A stretch of DNA of 64,000 nt. Origin: an uncultured Treponema sp. (GTDB taxonomy: Bacteria > Spirochaetota > Spirochaetia > Treponematales > Treponemataceae). Under the pieces are notes generated by a model, which ran no database searches, was not told the DNA's origin, and saw only the letters and a list, made by a program, of their open reading frames with translations. Position 1 is the first letter of the stretch. The number at the start of each line of letters is the position of its first letter. The translations under genes and the position numbers were made by a program. The stretch spans positions 248,001 to 312,000 of the forward strand of contig CAMVDX010000002.1 of assembly GCA_947166355.1 (NCBI GenBank), given 5' to 3'. Shown here one piece after another: positions 8,161 through 17,497 of this stretch.

Positions 8161-8873
8161 AAATCACCTTCGTAATAATCATCCATCTGATTAATATCAT
8201 CCAGAAGGATTTTTTCTTTAATCTTACCGTCTTCAAAATATATTTTATCACAAAGAAATGAATTGATAAAATAGTTATCATGACTTACATAAATAATTGT
8301 TTTATTTTCTGCAATAAGATTTTTGAGGATAGAAATAAAAAGATCTTCTGTTTTATCATCAATTGATTCGCTTGGTTCGTCCAGAAAAAGAATGTCCGGT
8401 TCACAGATAAGCGCTCTGGCAAAACTGATTTTTTTCTGTTCACCAATAGAAAGAGCAGCCGGCCTGATAATAAGAGGTTTGTTGTAATCTACAAGTTCAG
8501 TAATTTTTTTTATTCTTTCCTTGCGCTCCTTTACCCCAAGCTTTGGAAAATGAAGCTGAAGCGGAAGCTCAAGATTGTGATAGATGTCCTGATTTGCCCA
8601 GAGCGCCGAGTCCTGAAACATAAACGAAGCGCGCTTTCTAAAACTCAGAATCTGTTTTTGATTCATGGAATGAATGTCGATATCTTCAAAACTTACGCTT
8701 CCCGAAGTTGGAGGAAAAAGCCCCGCAAGCAGTTTAAGGGCTGTAGATTTTCCGCTGCCCGGTTTTCCTAAAAAGGCTGTGACTGTACCGGGTTCTATGT
8801 AATGAGAAACATCGTCAATAATTTTCAGATTGTTATCTTCGTAGCTGACATTTTTCATTTTTAAGATTGCCAT
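8157..8873 (-). CDS. mlaF: Mla/MCE transporter ATPase (MlaF-like)
   Basis: Cytoplasmic ABC ATPase of 238 residues that would power lipid transport through the MlaE permease. Walker A is LGKPGSGKST (near 35-44), the signature-like motif is LSIGEQKKISFARAL, Walker B is ILFLDEPSE, and the switch histidine is in VSHDN. The signature reads LSIGE rather than LSGGQ, a mild deviation. It is 12 bases downstream of the permease and overlaps the MCE gene by four bases. Confidence 0.9.
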   Translation of the reverse strand: MAILKMKNVSYEDNNLKIIDDVSHYIEPGTVTAFLGKPGSGKSTALKLLAGLFPPTSGSVSFEDIDIHSMNQKQILSFRKRASFMFQDSALWANQDIYHNLELPLQLHFPKLGVKERKERIKKITELVDYNKPLIIRPAALSIGEQKKISFARALICEPDILFLDEPSESIDDKTEDLFISILKNLIAENKTIIYVSHDNYFINSFLCDKIYFEDGKIKEKILLDDINQMDDYYEGDL

Positions 8874-8886
8874 AAATTATCCTTCC

Positions 8887-9666
8887 TTAGAGCGCATACG
8901 ACAGAACTGTAATAAAAACGTCAGCTATAATAATGTAGAAAAAAGCCTTGCTTACTGCTCTTAGGCCAGCCATAGGAATTTCGGTAGAAGCACGGCCTGC
9001 ACTAAAACCATATAGCGTTGCAGATCCGGAAATTATCATTCCAAAAACAATGCTTTTTAAAATCGAAATCAGAATTATTTTTAAATCAAGGGCAAGAAAA
9101 ACATTTCGTATATAGTCAGATATACTTGTTGTAGAAACAAACTGAATCAGAACTGCAGGACAAAGTAAGCCGAATAATGAAAAGTAAATATTCAGAAAAA
9201 ACAGCGAAAAGGTAACTCCAAGAAAGCGGGGGGCTGCAATATGACTGATGGGGTCAATTCCTACAGAAATATATGCTTCAATTTCGTGTCTTACAACCAT
9301 TGTACTTATTTCGGTAGCAATGGCAGTGGCTGAACGCGCAGTAACAATGAACGCAATGAGAATAGGGCCAAGTTCCCGCATTATGAGAAGAACCAGAAGG
9401 TCGTATTTAAGCCTGTCCTGTCCAAGAGAGGTAAGAAAAGTATTTCCAATCATAACGACAGAAGAACCGATTCCCGCTGCCAGAAAACAGCAGATTGGGA
9501 GAGCTTCAACATAGGTGAACAGAAGCTGCATTGTAAGGATTTTACGCGCAGTTTTTCCGCGCTTGGCAAAAAAGAAGGACGCAGTTATCAGCTTTCCAAG
9601 ATAACCGACCATATATAGAAAGTCTCTGACTTTTTGAATTAATGAATGACCGAGCTCCGCAAACAT
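8887..9666 (-). CDS. mlaE: MlaE-family lipid transport permease
   Basis: Integral membrane permease of 259 residues, the usual MlaE length, with an N-terminal amphipathic stretch and about five membrane helices. Family-type segments include LIMRELGPILIAFIVTARSA and AFIVTARSATAIATEIS, followed by EIEAYISVGIDPI. It is the first gene of the operon permease-ATPase-MCE-lipoprotein. A GAAGG sequence lies nine bases before the ATG. With the downstream genes it should form the inner-membrane complex moving phospholipids to or from the outer membrane. Confidence 0.92.
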   Translation of the reverse strand: MFAELGHSLIQKVRDFLYMVGYLGKLITASFFFAKRGKTARKILTMQLLFTYVEALPICCFLAAGIGSSVVMIGNTFLTSLGQDRLKYDLLVLLIMRELGPILIAFIVTARSATAIATEISTMVVRHEIEAYISVGIDPISHIAAPRFLGVTFSLFFLNIYFSLFGLLCPAVLIQFVSTTSISDYIRNVFLALDLKIILISILKSIVFGMIISGSATLYGFSAGRASTEIPMAGLRAVSKAFFYIIIADVFITVLSYAL

Positions 9667-9791
9667 TTATAAATGCCTTCTTTACTATATAATATATCAA
9701 ATATTACATTTCTGCCACATTTTTGTACTAGATTGCTCGCGATTCTCGTGGTAAGATTTGACAATAAATACTGTAGTTACAAGGATTTTCA

Positions 9792-12053
9792 ATGAATAAC
9801 AAGATTAAAGATTTATTATCAAAACTCACACTCGAAGAAAAGGCTGGTCTTTGTTCCGGCAAGGATTTCTGGCGCACAAAGCCTGTAGAGCGCCTCGGCA
9901 TTCCGTCTGTAATGGTGAGCGACGGCCCAAGCGGTCTGCGTACTCAGGTGGAAAACGGCGTAAACGAAAATGATTCCCGTTCTGCGGTAAGCTTTCCATC
10001 AGGCTGCGCAACTGCTACGAGCTTTGACCGCGACCTTCTCCGCCGCCTCGGTGAAATCTTAGGTGAAGAAGCAAATAACTATAATGTTTCAACTGTTCTC
10101 GGCCCTGCTATAAATATTAAGCGTTCGCCGCTGTGCGGAAGAAACTTTGAATACCTTAGTGAAGATCCGTATGTTTCGGGAGAACTCGGCGCGGCCTATA
10201 TAAAAGGAGTTCAGTCAAAGAACGTAGGTACCTCGGTAAAGCACTTTGCCGCAAACAATCAGGAAACAAACCGATTTTCAATAAGTGAAGAAGTAGATGA
10301 GCGTACCCTGCGCGAAATCTATCTTACCGGTTTTGAAACCTGTGTAAAAAAGGCTGCTCCAACAACAATTATGTGCTCATATAACGCAATAAACGGTGAG
10401 CTTTCGAGCCAGAACAAATGGCTTTTGAAGGATGTTCTGCGTGATGAATGGGGCTATAAAGGAATGGTAGTTTCTGACTGGGGCGCTGTTTTTGACCGTG
10501 TTAAGGGAATTAAGGCTGATTTGAGCCTTGAAATGCCTTATTCTGGCGGCCATACCGATAACGACATAGTTCAGGCTGTAAAAGCCGGTACACTTAGCAT
10601 GGAAGAACTCGACGAAGCTGTTTCTCACGTACTCGAAATGGTTTTAAACTACACAGAGCACAAGCAGAGCGGCGTTTATGATATGGAAAAAGATCACGAG
10701 CAGTCTGGACTTCTTGCTCAGGAATCCTGCGTTCTTTTAAAAAACGACAAGCTGAAAGACGGTTCTACGGCTCTTCCAATCAAGACTGATACAGAAAATG
10801 TTCTTTTTGTAGGTGAGTTTGCAGAAAATCCCCGCTGTAACGGCGGTGGCAGTTCAAAAATCAAATGCTATAAAATTACCGGCGCAGTTGCCGCAGCCCG
10901 CGAAGCCGGTATCAAAGTTGATTATGTAAAGGATTTTTCAGAGGAAGCTCTCGAAAAAGCCCGCACTGCCGGTACTGTAGTCGTTTTTGCAGGCCTTCCG
11001 GAAAGTTATGAATCAGAAGGCGAAGACCGCAAGAGCCTCGATATGCCTGCAGAACAGAATGATTTTATTGAAAAGGTTTCTGAAGTTAATCCGCGGACAG
11101 TAGTTGTACTTCACAACGGAGCTCCGGTTTCAATGCCATGGATTAACAAGGTTGCCGCTGTTCTGGAATGTTATCTTGGCGGTGAAAATGTTGGAACCGC
11201 TCAGATAAATCTTCTTTTTGGAAAAGCAAATCCATGCGGAAAGCTTGCAGAAACCTTCCCGCTCCGTCTTGAAGATACACCGTGCTATATGTACTATCCT
11301 GGAAACGGCCGTAAATGCGTTTATGCAGAAGGAGTGTTTGTAGGTTACCGCTGGTATGATGCCCGCAAAATGCCTGTTTTGTTCCCGTTCGGTCACGGAC
11401 TCAGTTACACAAGCTTTGAATATTCAGACCTTCGTGTAAGCAGTAAGTCTTTTAAGGATACTGACGGGGTAGAGGTAAGTGTTACTGTAAAAAATACCGG
11501 CGCGGTTGAAGGAAAAGAAATTGTTCAGCTTTATGTAAGTGATAAAACCGGGGTAGAAGTTCGTCCGGAAAAAGAGCTTAAAGGCTTTGAAAAAGTTTCC
11601 CTCAAACCGGGAGAAGCAAAGACTGTTACCTTTAAGCTCGATAAACGTTCCTTTGCCTTCTGGAATACAGACATCAATGAATGGTATGCTCCGTCTGGAA
11701 CCTACGAAATCAAGGCAGGTGCTTCAAGCCGCGACATTCGTCTTACAACAGAGGTAGATGTAACTTCTTCTATTAAAAAGGCATTTACAATAACTCCGCA
11801 GTCAACAATCGGCGACATGCTCCGTTTCCGCGAAATGGCAGAAATGATTATGCCTGAGTATGAAAAGGAATGTAAGGCTGTAATCGGTGATTTGTCAGAT
11901 GAAGAGTTTGCAAAGCTTTATCCGTTTACAAAAGATGTTATGCGCGAGATGATAAAAAATAATCCGTTCCGCCTGAGCAGAGGCAAGAACGGAATAACAA
12001 TGGAAGATATTCTGGCAGAAGTCAGTCGCTACAATAAAGCATTAGAGCAATAA
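9792..12053 (+). CDS. Family 3 glycoside hydrolase, beta-glucosidase-like
   Basis: GH3 enzyme of 753 residues that would release terminal beta-linked glucose (or xylose) from oligosaccharides. No signal peptide, so it acts in the cytoplasm on imported sugars. The N-terminal TIM-barrel (about 1-290) carries KHFAANNQE and the nucleophile D229 in VVSDWGAV. The C-terminal alpha/beta sandwich follows (about 310-520, with LGGENVGTAQINLLFGKANP), then a fibronectin-III-like domain (about 575-650). The last 80 residues are an extra helical tail. AAGGA precedes the ATG. The gene stands alone between the divergent Mla operon and convergent flagellar chaperones. Exact substrate is not determinable here. 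Confidence 0.93.
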   Translation: MNNKIKDLLSKLTLEEKAGLCSGKDFWRTKPVERLGIPSVMVSDGPSGLRTQVENGVNENDSRSAVSFPSGCATATSFDRDLLRRLGEILGEEANNYNVSTVLGPAINIKRSPLCGRNFEYLSEDPYVSGELGAAYIKGVQSKNVGTSVKHFAANNQETNRFSISEEVDERTLREIYLTGFETCVKKAAPTTIMCSYNAINGELSSQNKWLLKDVLRDEWGYKGMVVSDWGAVFDRVKGIKADLSLEMPYSGGHTDNDIVQAVKAGTLSMEELDEAVSHVLEMVLNYTEHKQSGVYDMEKDHEQSGLLAQESCVLLKNDKLKDGSTALPIKTDTENVLFVGEFAENPRCNGGGSSKIKCYKITGAVAAAREAGIKVDYVKDFSEEALEKARTAGTVVVFAGLPESYESEGEDRKSLDMPAEQNDFIEKVSEVNPRTVVVLHNGAPVSMPWINKVAAVLECYLGGENVGTAQINLLFGKANPCGKLAETFPLRLEDTPCYMYYPGNGRKCVYAEGVFVGYRWYDARKMPVLFPFGHGLSYTSFEYSDLRVSSKSFKDTDGVEVSVTVKNTGAVEGKEIVQLYVSDKTGVEVRPEKELKGFEKVSLKPGEAKTVTFKLDKRSFAFWNTDINEWYAPSGTYEIKAGASSRDIRLTTEVDVTSSIKKAFTITPQSTIGDMLRFREMAEMIMPEYEKECKAVIGDLSDEEFAKLYPFTKDVMREMIKNNPFRLSRGKNGITMEDILAEVSRYNKALEQ

Positions 12054-12067
12054 ATAAAAAAACTTCC

Positions 12068-12137
12068 AAAAGAAAAAAGGTATGCCCTACACGGCTGCAG
12101 CATACTACAGAGTGTAGTGCATACCTTTTTTTCTTTT
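12068..12137. terminator. Bidirectional terminator between GH3 gene and flgN-like gene
   Basis: Near-perfect 18-base arms, AAAAGAAAAAAGGTATGC and GCATACC followed by seven T and CTTTT, with an inner CTACAC/GTGTAG stem. A-tract and T-tract on opposite sides make it usable in both directions for the convergent genes. Confidence 0.85.
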
Positions 12138-12152
12138 GTAGGCCGTGTTCTT

Positions 12153-12641
12153 TTATACTTCTATTCTTACCATTGTAGCGACTGACTGTGTCTGTGCATT
12201 TGCATAAACGCTGCGGTTGTTTTTATATGGATTTTTAAAGCCCGAAATCTGAGCCTTAAGCTGTTCAATATGAACTCGCAGTAAATCACGGTTAATGGCA
12301 TTCTGTTTAAGAACTCTGTTCTGCAAATCAGAAAGGTCATTCTGAATCTTTGCAATTTCAGCATCTTCCATACCGGCAGGTGCGGCGCCATTGCCAGAGC
12401 GGTACATTTTAGACATAGGCACAATCACTTTCTGGAGATTTGCAATGCTCTTTACAACCTGCTGTTCAAGTTCTGTGTGTGCAAGCAGGCTTTCCGGATT
12501 TTCAGTAGTAATAGAATCCTGCTGCTTTTCAAGAACGTTAAGATATTCACGGAATTTTCCGCGCTGTTCTTCCAAAAGACTTCTGAAGCGGCGTAAAATT
12601 GCTACTCTTTCATTCAATTCTTCCTGTGTAATTTCTGCCAT
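12153..12641 (-). CDS. FlgN-like flagellar export chaperone
   Basis: Helical, Gln/Glu-rich cytoplasmic protein of 162 residues. Coiled-coil-like pattern throughout, for example EELNERVAILRRFRSLLEEQ near the start, and a C-terminal segment RDLLRVHIEQLKAQISGF. Size, helicity and position directly downstream of fliS fit a FlgN-type chaperone for hook-associated proteins; sequence identity to FlgN is weak by eye, so the call rests partly on context. Start chosen at the ATG with GGGAGGA eight bases upstream; the longer reading frame upstream is a repeat. Confidence 0.55.
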   Translation of the reverse strand: MAEITQEELNERVAILRRFRSLLEEQRGKFREYLNVLEKQQDSITTENPESLLAHTELEQQVVKSIANLQKVIVPMSKMYRSGNGAAPAGMEDAEIAKIQNDLSDLQNRVLKQNAINRDLLRVHIEQLKAQISGFKNPYKNNRSVYANAQTQSVATMVRIEV

Positions 12642-12656
12642 AATCTTTCCTCCCAA

Positions 12657-12722
12657 ATAGATTGTCGGGTCAAGTTGCAACAATGACACCCTTGTCATTC
12701 CCCAGATTGACCGGGAAATCTT
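12657..12722. repeat. Palindromic repeat between fliS and flgN-like gene
   Basis: Degenerate copy of the GTCGGGTCAAG type: GATTGTCGGGTCAAGTTG, then AATGACA and TGTCATT arms, then a mismatched second half CCCCAGATTGACCGGG. It occupies the whole spacer. Confidence 0.6.
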
Positions 12723-13163
12723 CTACCCCTGTATATTCAAAACATTCTGCACCTTTGCAGCCGGTGCGTTTGCCGTACTGTTTGCAATGACTCTCCACGA
12801 GCCTGCAAGCTCATCAGTCATTTTAAGTACAAATTCAATCTTCTGTTTACTATGGCTGATAGTTGCGTCCATCAATTCTTCATTGAAAAACACATACAAA
12901 GACATTAGGTTTCTGGCAATGTCGCCGCCTTTTTCCATATCGAGCGAAACCTGAAGTTCAGTAATAATAGCCTGTGTTTTTTGCAGATGAATACCAAACT
13001 GTTCAATATCTCCAGCCTTTAATCTGTCATTTTCATCAAACAAATTAATAGCAGCCTTAAGATGCTTTACAGCTCCTTCATAAAGCAATACAACCAGTCT
13101 TCCCTGACTTGCAGTATTTACATTCGTTTTTTGATATGCAGCATAAGCGTTCTGGTAACCCAT
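12723..13163 (-). CDS. fliS: Flagellar export chaperone FliS
   Basis: FliS of 146 residues, cytoplasmic chaperone that binds the C-terminal helix of flagellin before export. Family hallmarks are visible: MGYQNAYAAYQKTNVNTASQ at the start, LVVLLYEGAVKHLKAA, and the helix with LMSLYVFFNEELMDA. The start is fixed by AAGGAGG six bases before this ATG; the frame is open 32 codons further up but that part does not resemble FliS. It heads a two-gene unit with the FlgN-like chaperone; spirochaetes use such chaperones for periplasmic flagella. Confidence 0.93.
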   Translation of the reverse strand: MGYQNAYAAYQKTNVNTASQGRLVVLLYEGAVKHLKAAINLFDENDRLKAGDIEQFGIHLQKTQAIITELQVSLDMEKGGDIARNLMSLYVFFNEELMDATISHSKQKIEFVLKMTDELAGSWRVIANSTANAPAAKVQNVLNIQG

Positions 13164-13360
13164 AGGTTTCCTCCTTGAATTTTCGAATTCCGCAAAAAAT
13201 GCGGGTATTCTTTTCTGATTTTCGGATTCTGGAAAAATAACTTTACTATTTTTTTTCATTTTTTTTAATCTATACGATTTTAGTAGAAAAAATCCAATAT
13301 CTTTACTATATTTAATGTATAGCCGTGATGGCTATCTATCGAACAACTCAGGAAACACAG

Positions 13361-15442
13361 ATGGCAGAAAATCAGAACGACGAGAACAAACCACAGAACG
13401 ACGAGAACGATCCATATAAGTTCTTTAAGTTTGCAGGACCAGGTAATAACGACGATAAGGATAAAAAGAATAAGAATAACGGCAAAAGGAAAATGCCTTT
13501 CTGGCCGATTCTGCTTCTAACTCTTTTTGCGGTTGCAATGGCAGAATTCTTCCTTTTTCCAAAATCAGATGATTTGATTGATTATTCCGATTTTAAGGCA
13601 AAAATCGAACGCGGTGAAATAAAATCTGTAATTATAAGCGACAGTTATTTTATTGGTTACGGTACGGTGATGGAAACTGACATAAGCGGTGGAAAAGGGC
13701 TCAAACTCTTTAATGTTCCATCTGCAAAGTCGGTGGCGCAGTATAAGACCTCTGCAGTGCTTACGCAGAGTTTTCTTGATTTCCTTGAAGCAAACAATAT
13801 TCACTATAAATTTGCTGCAAAACAGAATAACTGGTTTCTTCAGCTGCTTTTGAATCTTATTGTGCCGTTTGGCCTGATATTTCTTATGTACTTCTTTCTG
13901 TTCAGAAAAATGGGCGGCGGTTCTGGTGGAGGAATCGGAAGTATTTTCAGCGTAGGAAATTCCCGCGCCAAGGTAGTAGAAGAGGGAAAAATCAAAACCC
14001 GTTTTACTGATGTTGCAGGTGTTGATGAGGCTAAGGAAGAACTTGTAGAAGTAGTTGATTTTCTTAAGTCTCCAAAAAAGTATACAGATATAGGTGGTAA
14101 AATTCCTAAGGGAGTTCTGCTTGTAGGTGATCCTGGAACCGGTAAAACTTTGCTTGCTCGTGCAGTTGCAGGAGAGGCCGGAGTTCCTTTCTTCAGTATT
14201 TCTGGTTCGGACTTTGTAGAAATGTTTGTTGGTGTTGGTGCCAGCCGTGTGCGAGACCTCTTTAAGCAGGCGCGCGAAAAAGCCCCTTGTATTATTTTTA
14301 TTGATGAAATTGATGCGCTTGCTAAAAGTCGTGCAAATGGATTCAGCAGTAATGACGAGCGTGAACAGACTCTCAACCAGCTCCTCGTTGAAATGGATGG
14401 TTTTGATAACGAAAAAGGCTTGATTGTGCTTGCCGCAACCAACCGCGTAGATGTTCTTGACCCTGCAATTCTGCGTCCTGGTCGTTTTGACCGCCAGGTT
14501 CCTGTTGAAAAACCAGATGTAAAGGGTCGTGAAGAAATTCTCCGCATTCATGCAAAAAACGTAAAACTCGATAAAGATGTTGATTTTGAATCAATTTCAC
14601 ACGGAACTACAGGCTTTGCCGGTGCTGACCTTGCAAATGTTGTAAACGAAGCCGCTCTTCTTGCAGTTCGTAACGGGCGCAAAAAAGTTACAATGGAAGA
14701 CTTTAATGATGCAATTGATAAGGTAAGCATTGGTCTTAAAAAGAAGAGCCGCAAGGACAATAAAAAACAGATGCGTCTTGTTTCTGTTCACGAAACAGGA
14801 CATGCCCTTGTTGCAGCCTTTAATCCGGACCACGAGCCTGTAAACAAAATTACTGTAGTTCCACGCAGCCACGGAGTTGGCGGTTTTACACAGTATCGCG
14901 AAGAGGGCGAAGAAAAATTTATTCAGACCCGTAAGGATATGATAGACGAGGTAGACAGCCTTCTTGGAGGCCGTGCCGCAGAACAGGTAATTCTCGGTGA
15001 CATTTCTACCGGCGCTTCAAACGACATTGCCCGTGCAACTGATATTGTAAAGCGCATGATTACCGACTTTGGTATGTCAGACAAGTTCAAGAATATGACC
15101 CTTGGTAAGGGTGTACTCGGCAGCCGTGGCGGTGATGCAAACCTTATCCGCGAGTTCTCGGAACAGTCTCAGAACTATATAGATGAAGAAATTGCCCGCA
15201 TCATGGACGAGCGCTATAAATATGTGGTTAAGCTTCTGTCGCAGCATAAAGAGCTTCTGGATTATATTGCTAACCGTCTGGTTGAAATTGAAACTATGGA
15301 TGGCAAAGAGTTCTATGAAATTGTAAAAGGCGAAGCTCACTGTAAAGCGCTCACAGAAAGTGCCGGAAAGAAAGAATCTGATTCTTCTGAATCTGAAAAG
15401 AAACCTCGTAAACCACGTACTAAGAAATCTGATAATTCATAA
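13361..15442 (+). CDS. ftsH: ATP-dependent zinc metalloprotease FtsH
   Basis: Full-length FtsH of 693 residues that degrades membrane and cytosolic proteins. A polar, Asn/Asp/Lys-rich N-terminus is followed by a membrane helix (46-66), an extracytoplasmic domain, a second helix (about 157-180), and the AAA module with Walker A GDPGTGKT (about 257) and Walker B FIDEIDAL. The M41 peptidase domain has HETGH at 477-481 in place of the usual HEAGH and the downstream zinc-ligand region [13 protein letters not shown]. The tail is Ser/Lys/Glu-rich. Start set at the ATG with AGGA eight bases upstream; a GTG 12 codons earlier lacks such a site. A 130-base hairpin repeat begins at the stop codon. Confidence 0.95.
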   Translation: MAENQNDENKPQNDENDPYKFFKFAGPGNNDDKDKKNKNNGKRKMPFWPILLLTLFAVAMAEFFLFPKSDDLIDYSDFKAKIERGEIKSVIISDSYFIGYGTVMETDISGGKGLKLFNVPSAKSVAQYKTSAVLTQSFLDFLEANNIHYKFAAKQNNWFLQLLLNLIVPFGLIFLMYFFLFRKMGGGSGGGIGSIFSVGNSRAKVVEEGKIKTRFTDVAGVDEAKEELVEVVDFLKSPKKYTDIGGKIPKGVLLVGDPGTGKTLLARAVAGEAGVPFFSISGSDFVEMFVGVGASRVRDLFKQAREKAPCIIFIDEIDALAKSRANGFSSNDEREQTLNQLLVEMDGFDNEKGLIVLAATNRVDVLDPAILRPGRFDRQVPVEKPDVKGREEILRIHAKNVKLDKDVDFESISHGTTGFAGADLANVVNEAALLAVRNGRKKVTMEDFNDAIDKVSIGLKKKSRKDNKKQMRLVSVHETGHALVAAFNPDHEPVNKITVVPRSHGVGGFTQYREEGEEKFIQTRKDMIDEVDSLLGGRAAEQVILGDISTGASNDIARATDIVKRMITDFGMSDKFKNMTLGKGVLGSRGGDANLIREFSEQSQNYIDEEIARIMDERYKYVVKLLSQHKELLDYIANRLVEIETMDGKEFYEIVKGEAHCKALTESAGKKESDSSESEKKPRKPRTKKSDNS

Positions 15443-15570
15443 AAATCTGATGTGCGCGAGCGGAGAGAATACCCAATCTGCATCGCCAGGAGCGAGCGAA
15501 GCGAGTCTATGTTCCACTTCCTGGCGGCCGCAGATTGGGTGTTATCGCAGCGGAAGCACATTAGATTTTT
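15441..15570. repeat. Three-tier hairpin element (copy 1) after ftsH
   Basis: Outer arms AAAAATCTGATGTGC and GCACATTAGATTTTT pair over 15 bases with one wobble. Inside are a purine-rich internal loop (GCGAGCGGAGAGA opposite TCGCAGCGGAA), a second stem ACCCAATCTGC/GCAGATTGGGT, a third stem TCGCCAGGA/TCCTGGCG, and a GAGCGAAGCGAG core. It starts at the ftsH stop codon. The inner parts match the copy at 50.5 kb while the outer arms differ. Confidence 0.85.
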
Positions 15571-15595
15571 ATACATATCCGTTTTTCTATATAAA

Positions 15596-15624
15596 TAGAC
15601 ACTATTCCATTTTCACGTTATAAT
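15596..15624 (+). promoter_or_regulatory. Sigma-70-like promoter of the LolA-like gene
   Basis: TAGACA, 17-base spacer, TATAAT. Eight bases separate the -10 from the ATG at 15633, so the mRNA would have a leader of at most two bases; no Shine-Dalgarno sequence is present. Confidence 0.65.
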
Positions 15625-15632
15625 ATTCAGAT

Positions 15633-16307
15633 ATGAAAAAGATAATTCTTTCATTCTGTGCACTTTTTATTTTCGCAGCAGCGTTTGCGCAGAACATTAC
15701 AACTGCCAGTGCTTATTTTAAGACTATTTCAGAGTATTACGGCACAATCAAGGATTACGAAGTAGATTTCGAAATCAAAATTGAAAAAACAGAATCTGCA
15801 GGAAAGCTTTCTTTTAAGACTCCTAATCTCCTTAGAATGGACTATACAAATCCTCCTGATCAGGTAATCTGCTTTAACGGCGATATTCTTACAATTTATA
15901 TTAAAGAGCCTGCAGAGGCTGTGCTTCAGCAGCAGGTTTCTCCAGACGGAACAAATTCTGCCACAAGCCTTACAACTCCGCAGGGGCTCTCTCTTATGTC
16001 GCGCTATTATACAGTTGCTTACGAAACAGGCCAGAATCCGGAGCCTCTTGAAGAAGGTTCTGATGAAATGGTAGTAAAACTGATTCTGACAAGAAAAAGT
16101 GCTTCCGAAGCTTTCAGATATATCAAGCTTGCTATCAATAATGATACAAAGCTTATCCGCCGAATTGAGGCTGTAACTCCTAAGGGAGAAGAATTCATAT
16201 TCAATTTCTTTGATTATAATCTTAATCAGAATATTTCTGAGCAGCGTTTTGTTTACGATGCACCTTCATCGGCAAATAATTACAACAACTTCCTGTTTAC
16301 GGAGTAG
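15633..16307 (+). CDS. LolA-like outer-membrane lipoprotein carrier
   Basis: Periplasmic protein of 224 residues with signal peptide MKKIILSFCALFIFAAAFAQ (cleavage near 19). The mature part has the LolA/LolB pattern: repeated beta strands beginning TASAYFKTISEYYGTIKDYE, then GKLSFKTPNLLRMDY and GDILTIYIKEP. LolA shuttles lipoproteins across the periplasm, or in this group may bind lipids more generally. It has its own promoter and is followed six bases later by the RodZ-like gene, so they probably form one operon. Confidence 0.82.
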   Translation: MKKIILSFCALFIFAAAFAQNITTASAYFKTISEYYGTIKDYEVDFEIKIEKTESAGKLSFKTPNLLRMDYTNPPDQVICFNGDILTIYIKEPAEAVLQQQVSPDGTNSATSLTTPQGLSLMSRYYTVAYETGQNPEPLEEGSDEMVVKLILTRKSASEAFRYIKLAINNDTKLIRRIEAVTPKGEEFIFNFFDYNLNQNISEQRFVYDAPSSANNYNNFLFTE

Positions 16308-16313
16308 AGTATT

Positions 16314-17408
16314 ATGGAAAGTTATGGAGAACTTTTAAAAACAACTCGTGAAGCTAAGGAAATTGACCTCGATCGTGCAAGCCGCGAAATTTCTATAGAA
16401 AAACGCTATCTTCAGGGACTTGAAGAAGAGGATAATGCGGTATTTCCTGGTGAAGCTTATATGACTGGCTTTCTCAAGAATTATGCAGATTATCTGGAAC
16501 TTGATTCTGAATTTCTTTTAAAACTCTATCGCAATAAACAGATTCAGGAGGCTCCTCTTCCACAGGGACTTTATGAACCTCATAGACCGACTAAATATGT
16601 TCCGCTTATAGTTGTGCCTATTGCCGTTCTGATTGCAGTGGTAGTTACGGTTTTAATTCTTATCAATGTAAAAAAGAAGAATAAAACAGAAGACGGCGTT
16701 ATCGTTTCCGGTAATATGAAAAGCCATCAGTATGAGCTTTCTGATAAAAAGTTTTCACAGCGTGTTTATAAGGGTGATCAGCTTTTTATTCCTACAGAAA
16801 ATGATGGAAAAATCATTCTTACTGTACACGATACTCTTTCTGCATTTGGAATTGATACTCCATCCGGAGTTTATTATATTGAGCTTGCAGAAGAATCTGA
16901 ACTTGATATTAACGGCGATAATGCTTCTGACATGATTGTCTACGTTTCTGACATTTCTTCTACAGACGAGAGTCGTGGTGCAGAAGTTAGTATTCTTTTG
17001 AGACATGGCGTTGCTGTTGAGCCTTCTACTGTTGTTGCAGCAGATGAAATTCCATTTGCTTCTGAGGTTAAGTCTGCGCATCCGTATAAGGTGATTCATG
17101 AAGATAACCGTGCTTATCCGTTTACAGTTAATGCAAGCTTCCGCGGTCCTTGTTTGTTCCGCGACCGCGTGGATAATTCGCAGTCGGTTGAGTCTTATTT
17201 CGCGCGCGGTGATCTCTTTACTGCAACACCACGTAACGGTATTCGCCTATGGATGTCGAACTTCAATACTGTAAAAATTACGATTATTGCAGATTCCAAG
17301 TCATTTGATCTTGATATCGGTTCTGCAGGACAGGTATTTGTAGAAGATATCAAGTGGATAAAGGATACAGACGGAAAATATAAGCTCGTCGTCCTCGAAC
17401 TTGATTAG
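16314..17408 (+). CDS. RodZ-like helix-turn-helix membrane protein
   Basis: Bitopic membrane protein of 364 residues. A cytoplasmic HTH_25-type domain (about 4-75; GELLKTTREAKEIDLDRAS, YMTGFLKNYADYLELD) is followed by one membrane helix (about 94-116, VPLIVVPIAVLIAVVVTVLI) and a periplasmic Ser/Asp-rich region ending in a beta-rich domain (about 250-360). RodZ anchors the MreB elongation machinery; the C-terminal domain here is longer than in E. coli, and a role in cell shape is inferred from architecture. Confidence 0.78.
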   Translation: MESYGELLKTTREAKEIDLDRASREISIEKRYLQGLEEEDNAVFPGEAYMTGFLKNYADYLELDSEFLLKLYRNKQIQEAPLPQGLYEPHRPTKYVPLIVVPIAVLIAVVVTVLILINVKKKNKTEDGVIVSGNMKSHQYELSDKKFSQRVYKGDQLFIPTENDGKIILTVHDTLSAFGIDTPSGVYYIELAEESELDINGDNASDMIVYVSDISSTDESRGAEVSILLRHGVAVEPSTVVAADEIPFASEVKSAHPYKVIHEDNRAYPFTVNASFRGPCLFRDRVDNSQSVESYFARGDLFTATPRNGIRLWMSNFNTVKITIIADSKSFDLDIGSAGQVFVEDIKWIKDTDGKYKLVVLELD

Positions 17409-17410
17409 AA

Positions 17411-17482
17411 TTGTGCCGTCATGCTGAACTTGTTTCAGCATCTTTTGTAATATATTGCAAAATAAGTTCGGAATGACAGTGA
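17411..17482. repeat. Palindromic repeat, GTCATGCTGAACTTG type
   Basis: GTCATGCTGAACTTGTTTCAGCATC followed by TAAGTTCGGAATGACA, giving nested inverted arms TGTCATTCCGAACTTA/GTCATGCTGAACTTG-like. A second, larger cluster of this type lies near 25.7 kb. Confidence 0.75.
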
Positions 17483-17497
17483 ACTTAAAGGCTTCTT

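Noticed and set aside
13325..13360. GTG start of ftsH, 12 codons upstream
   Set aside because: No Shine-Dalgarno sequence there, whereas the ATG at 13361 has AGGA at good spacing.
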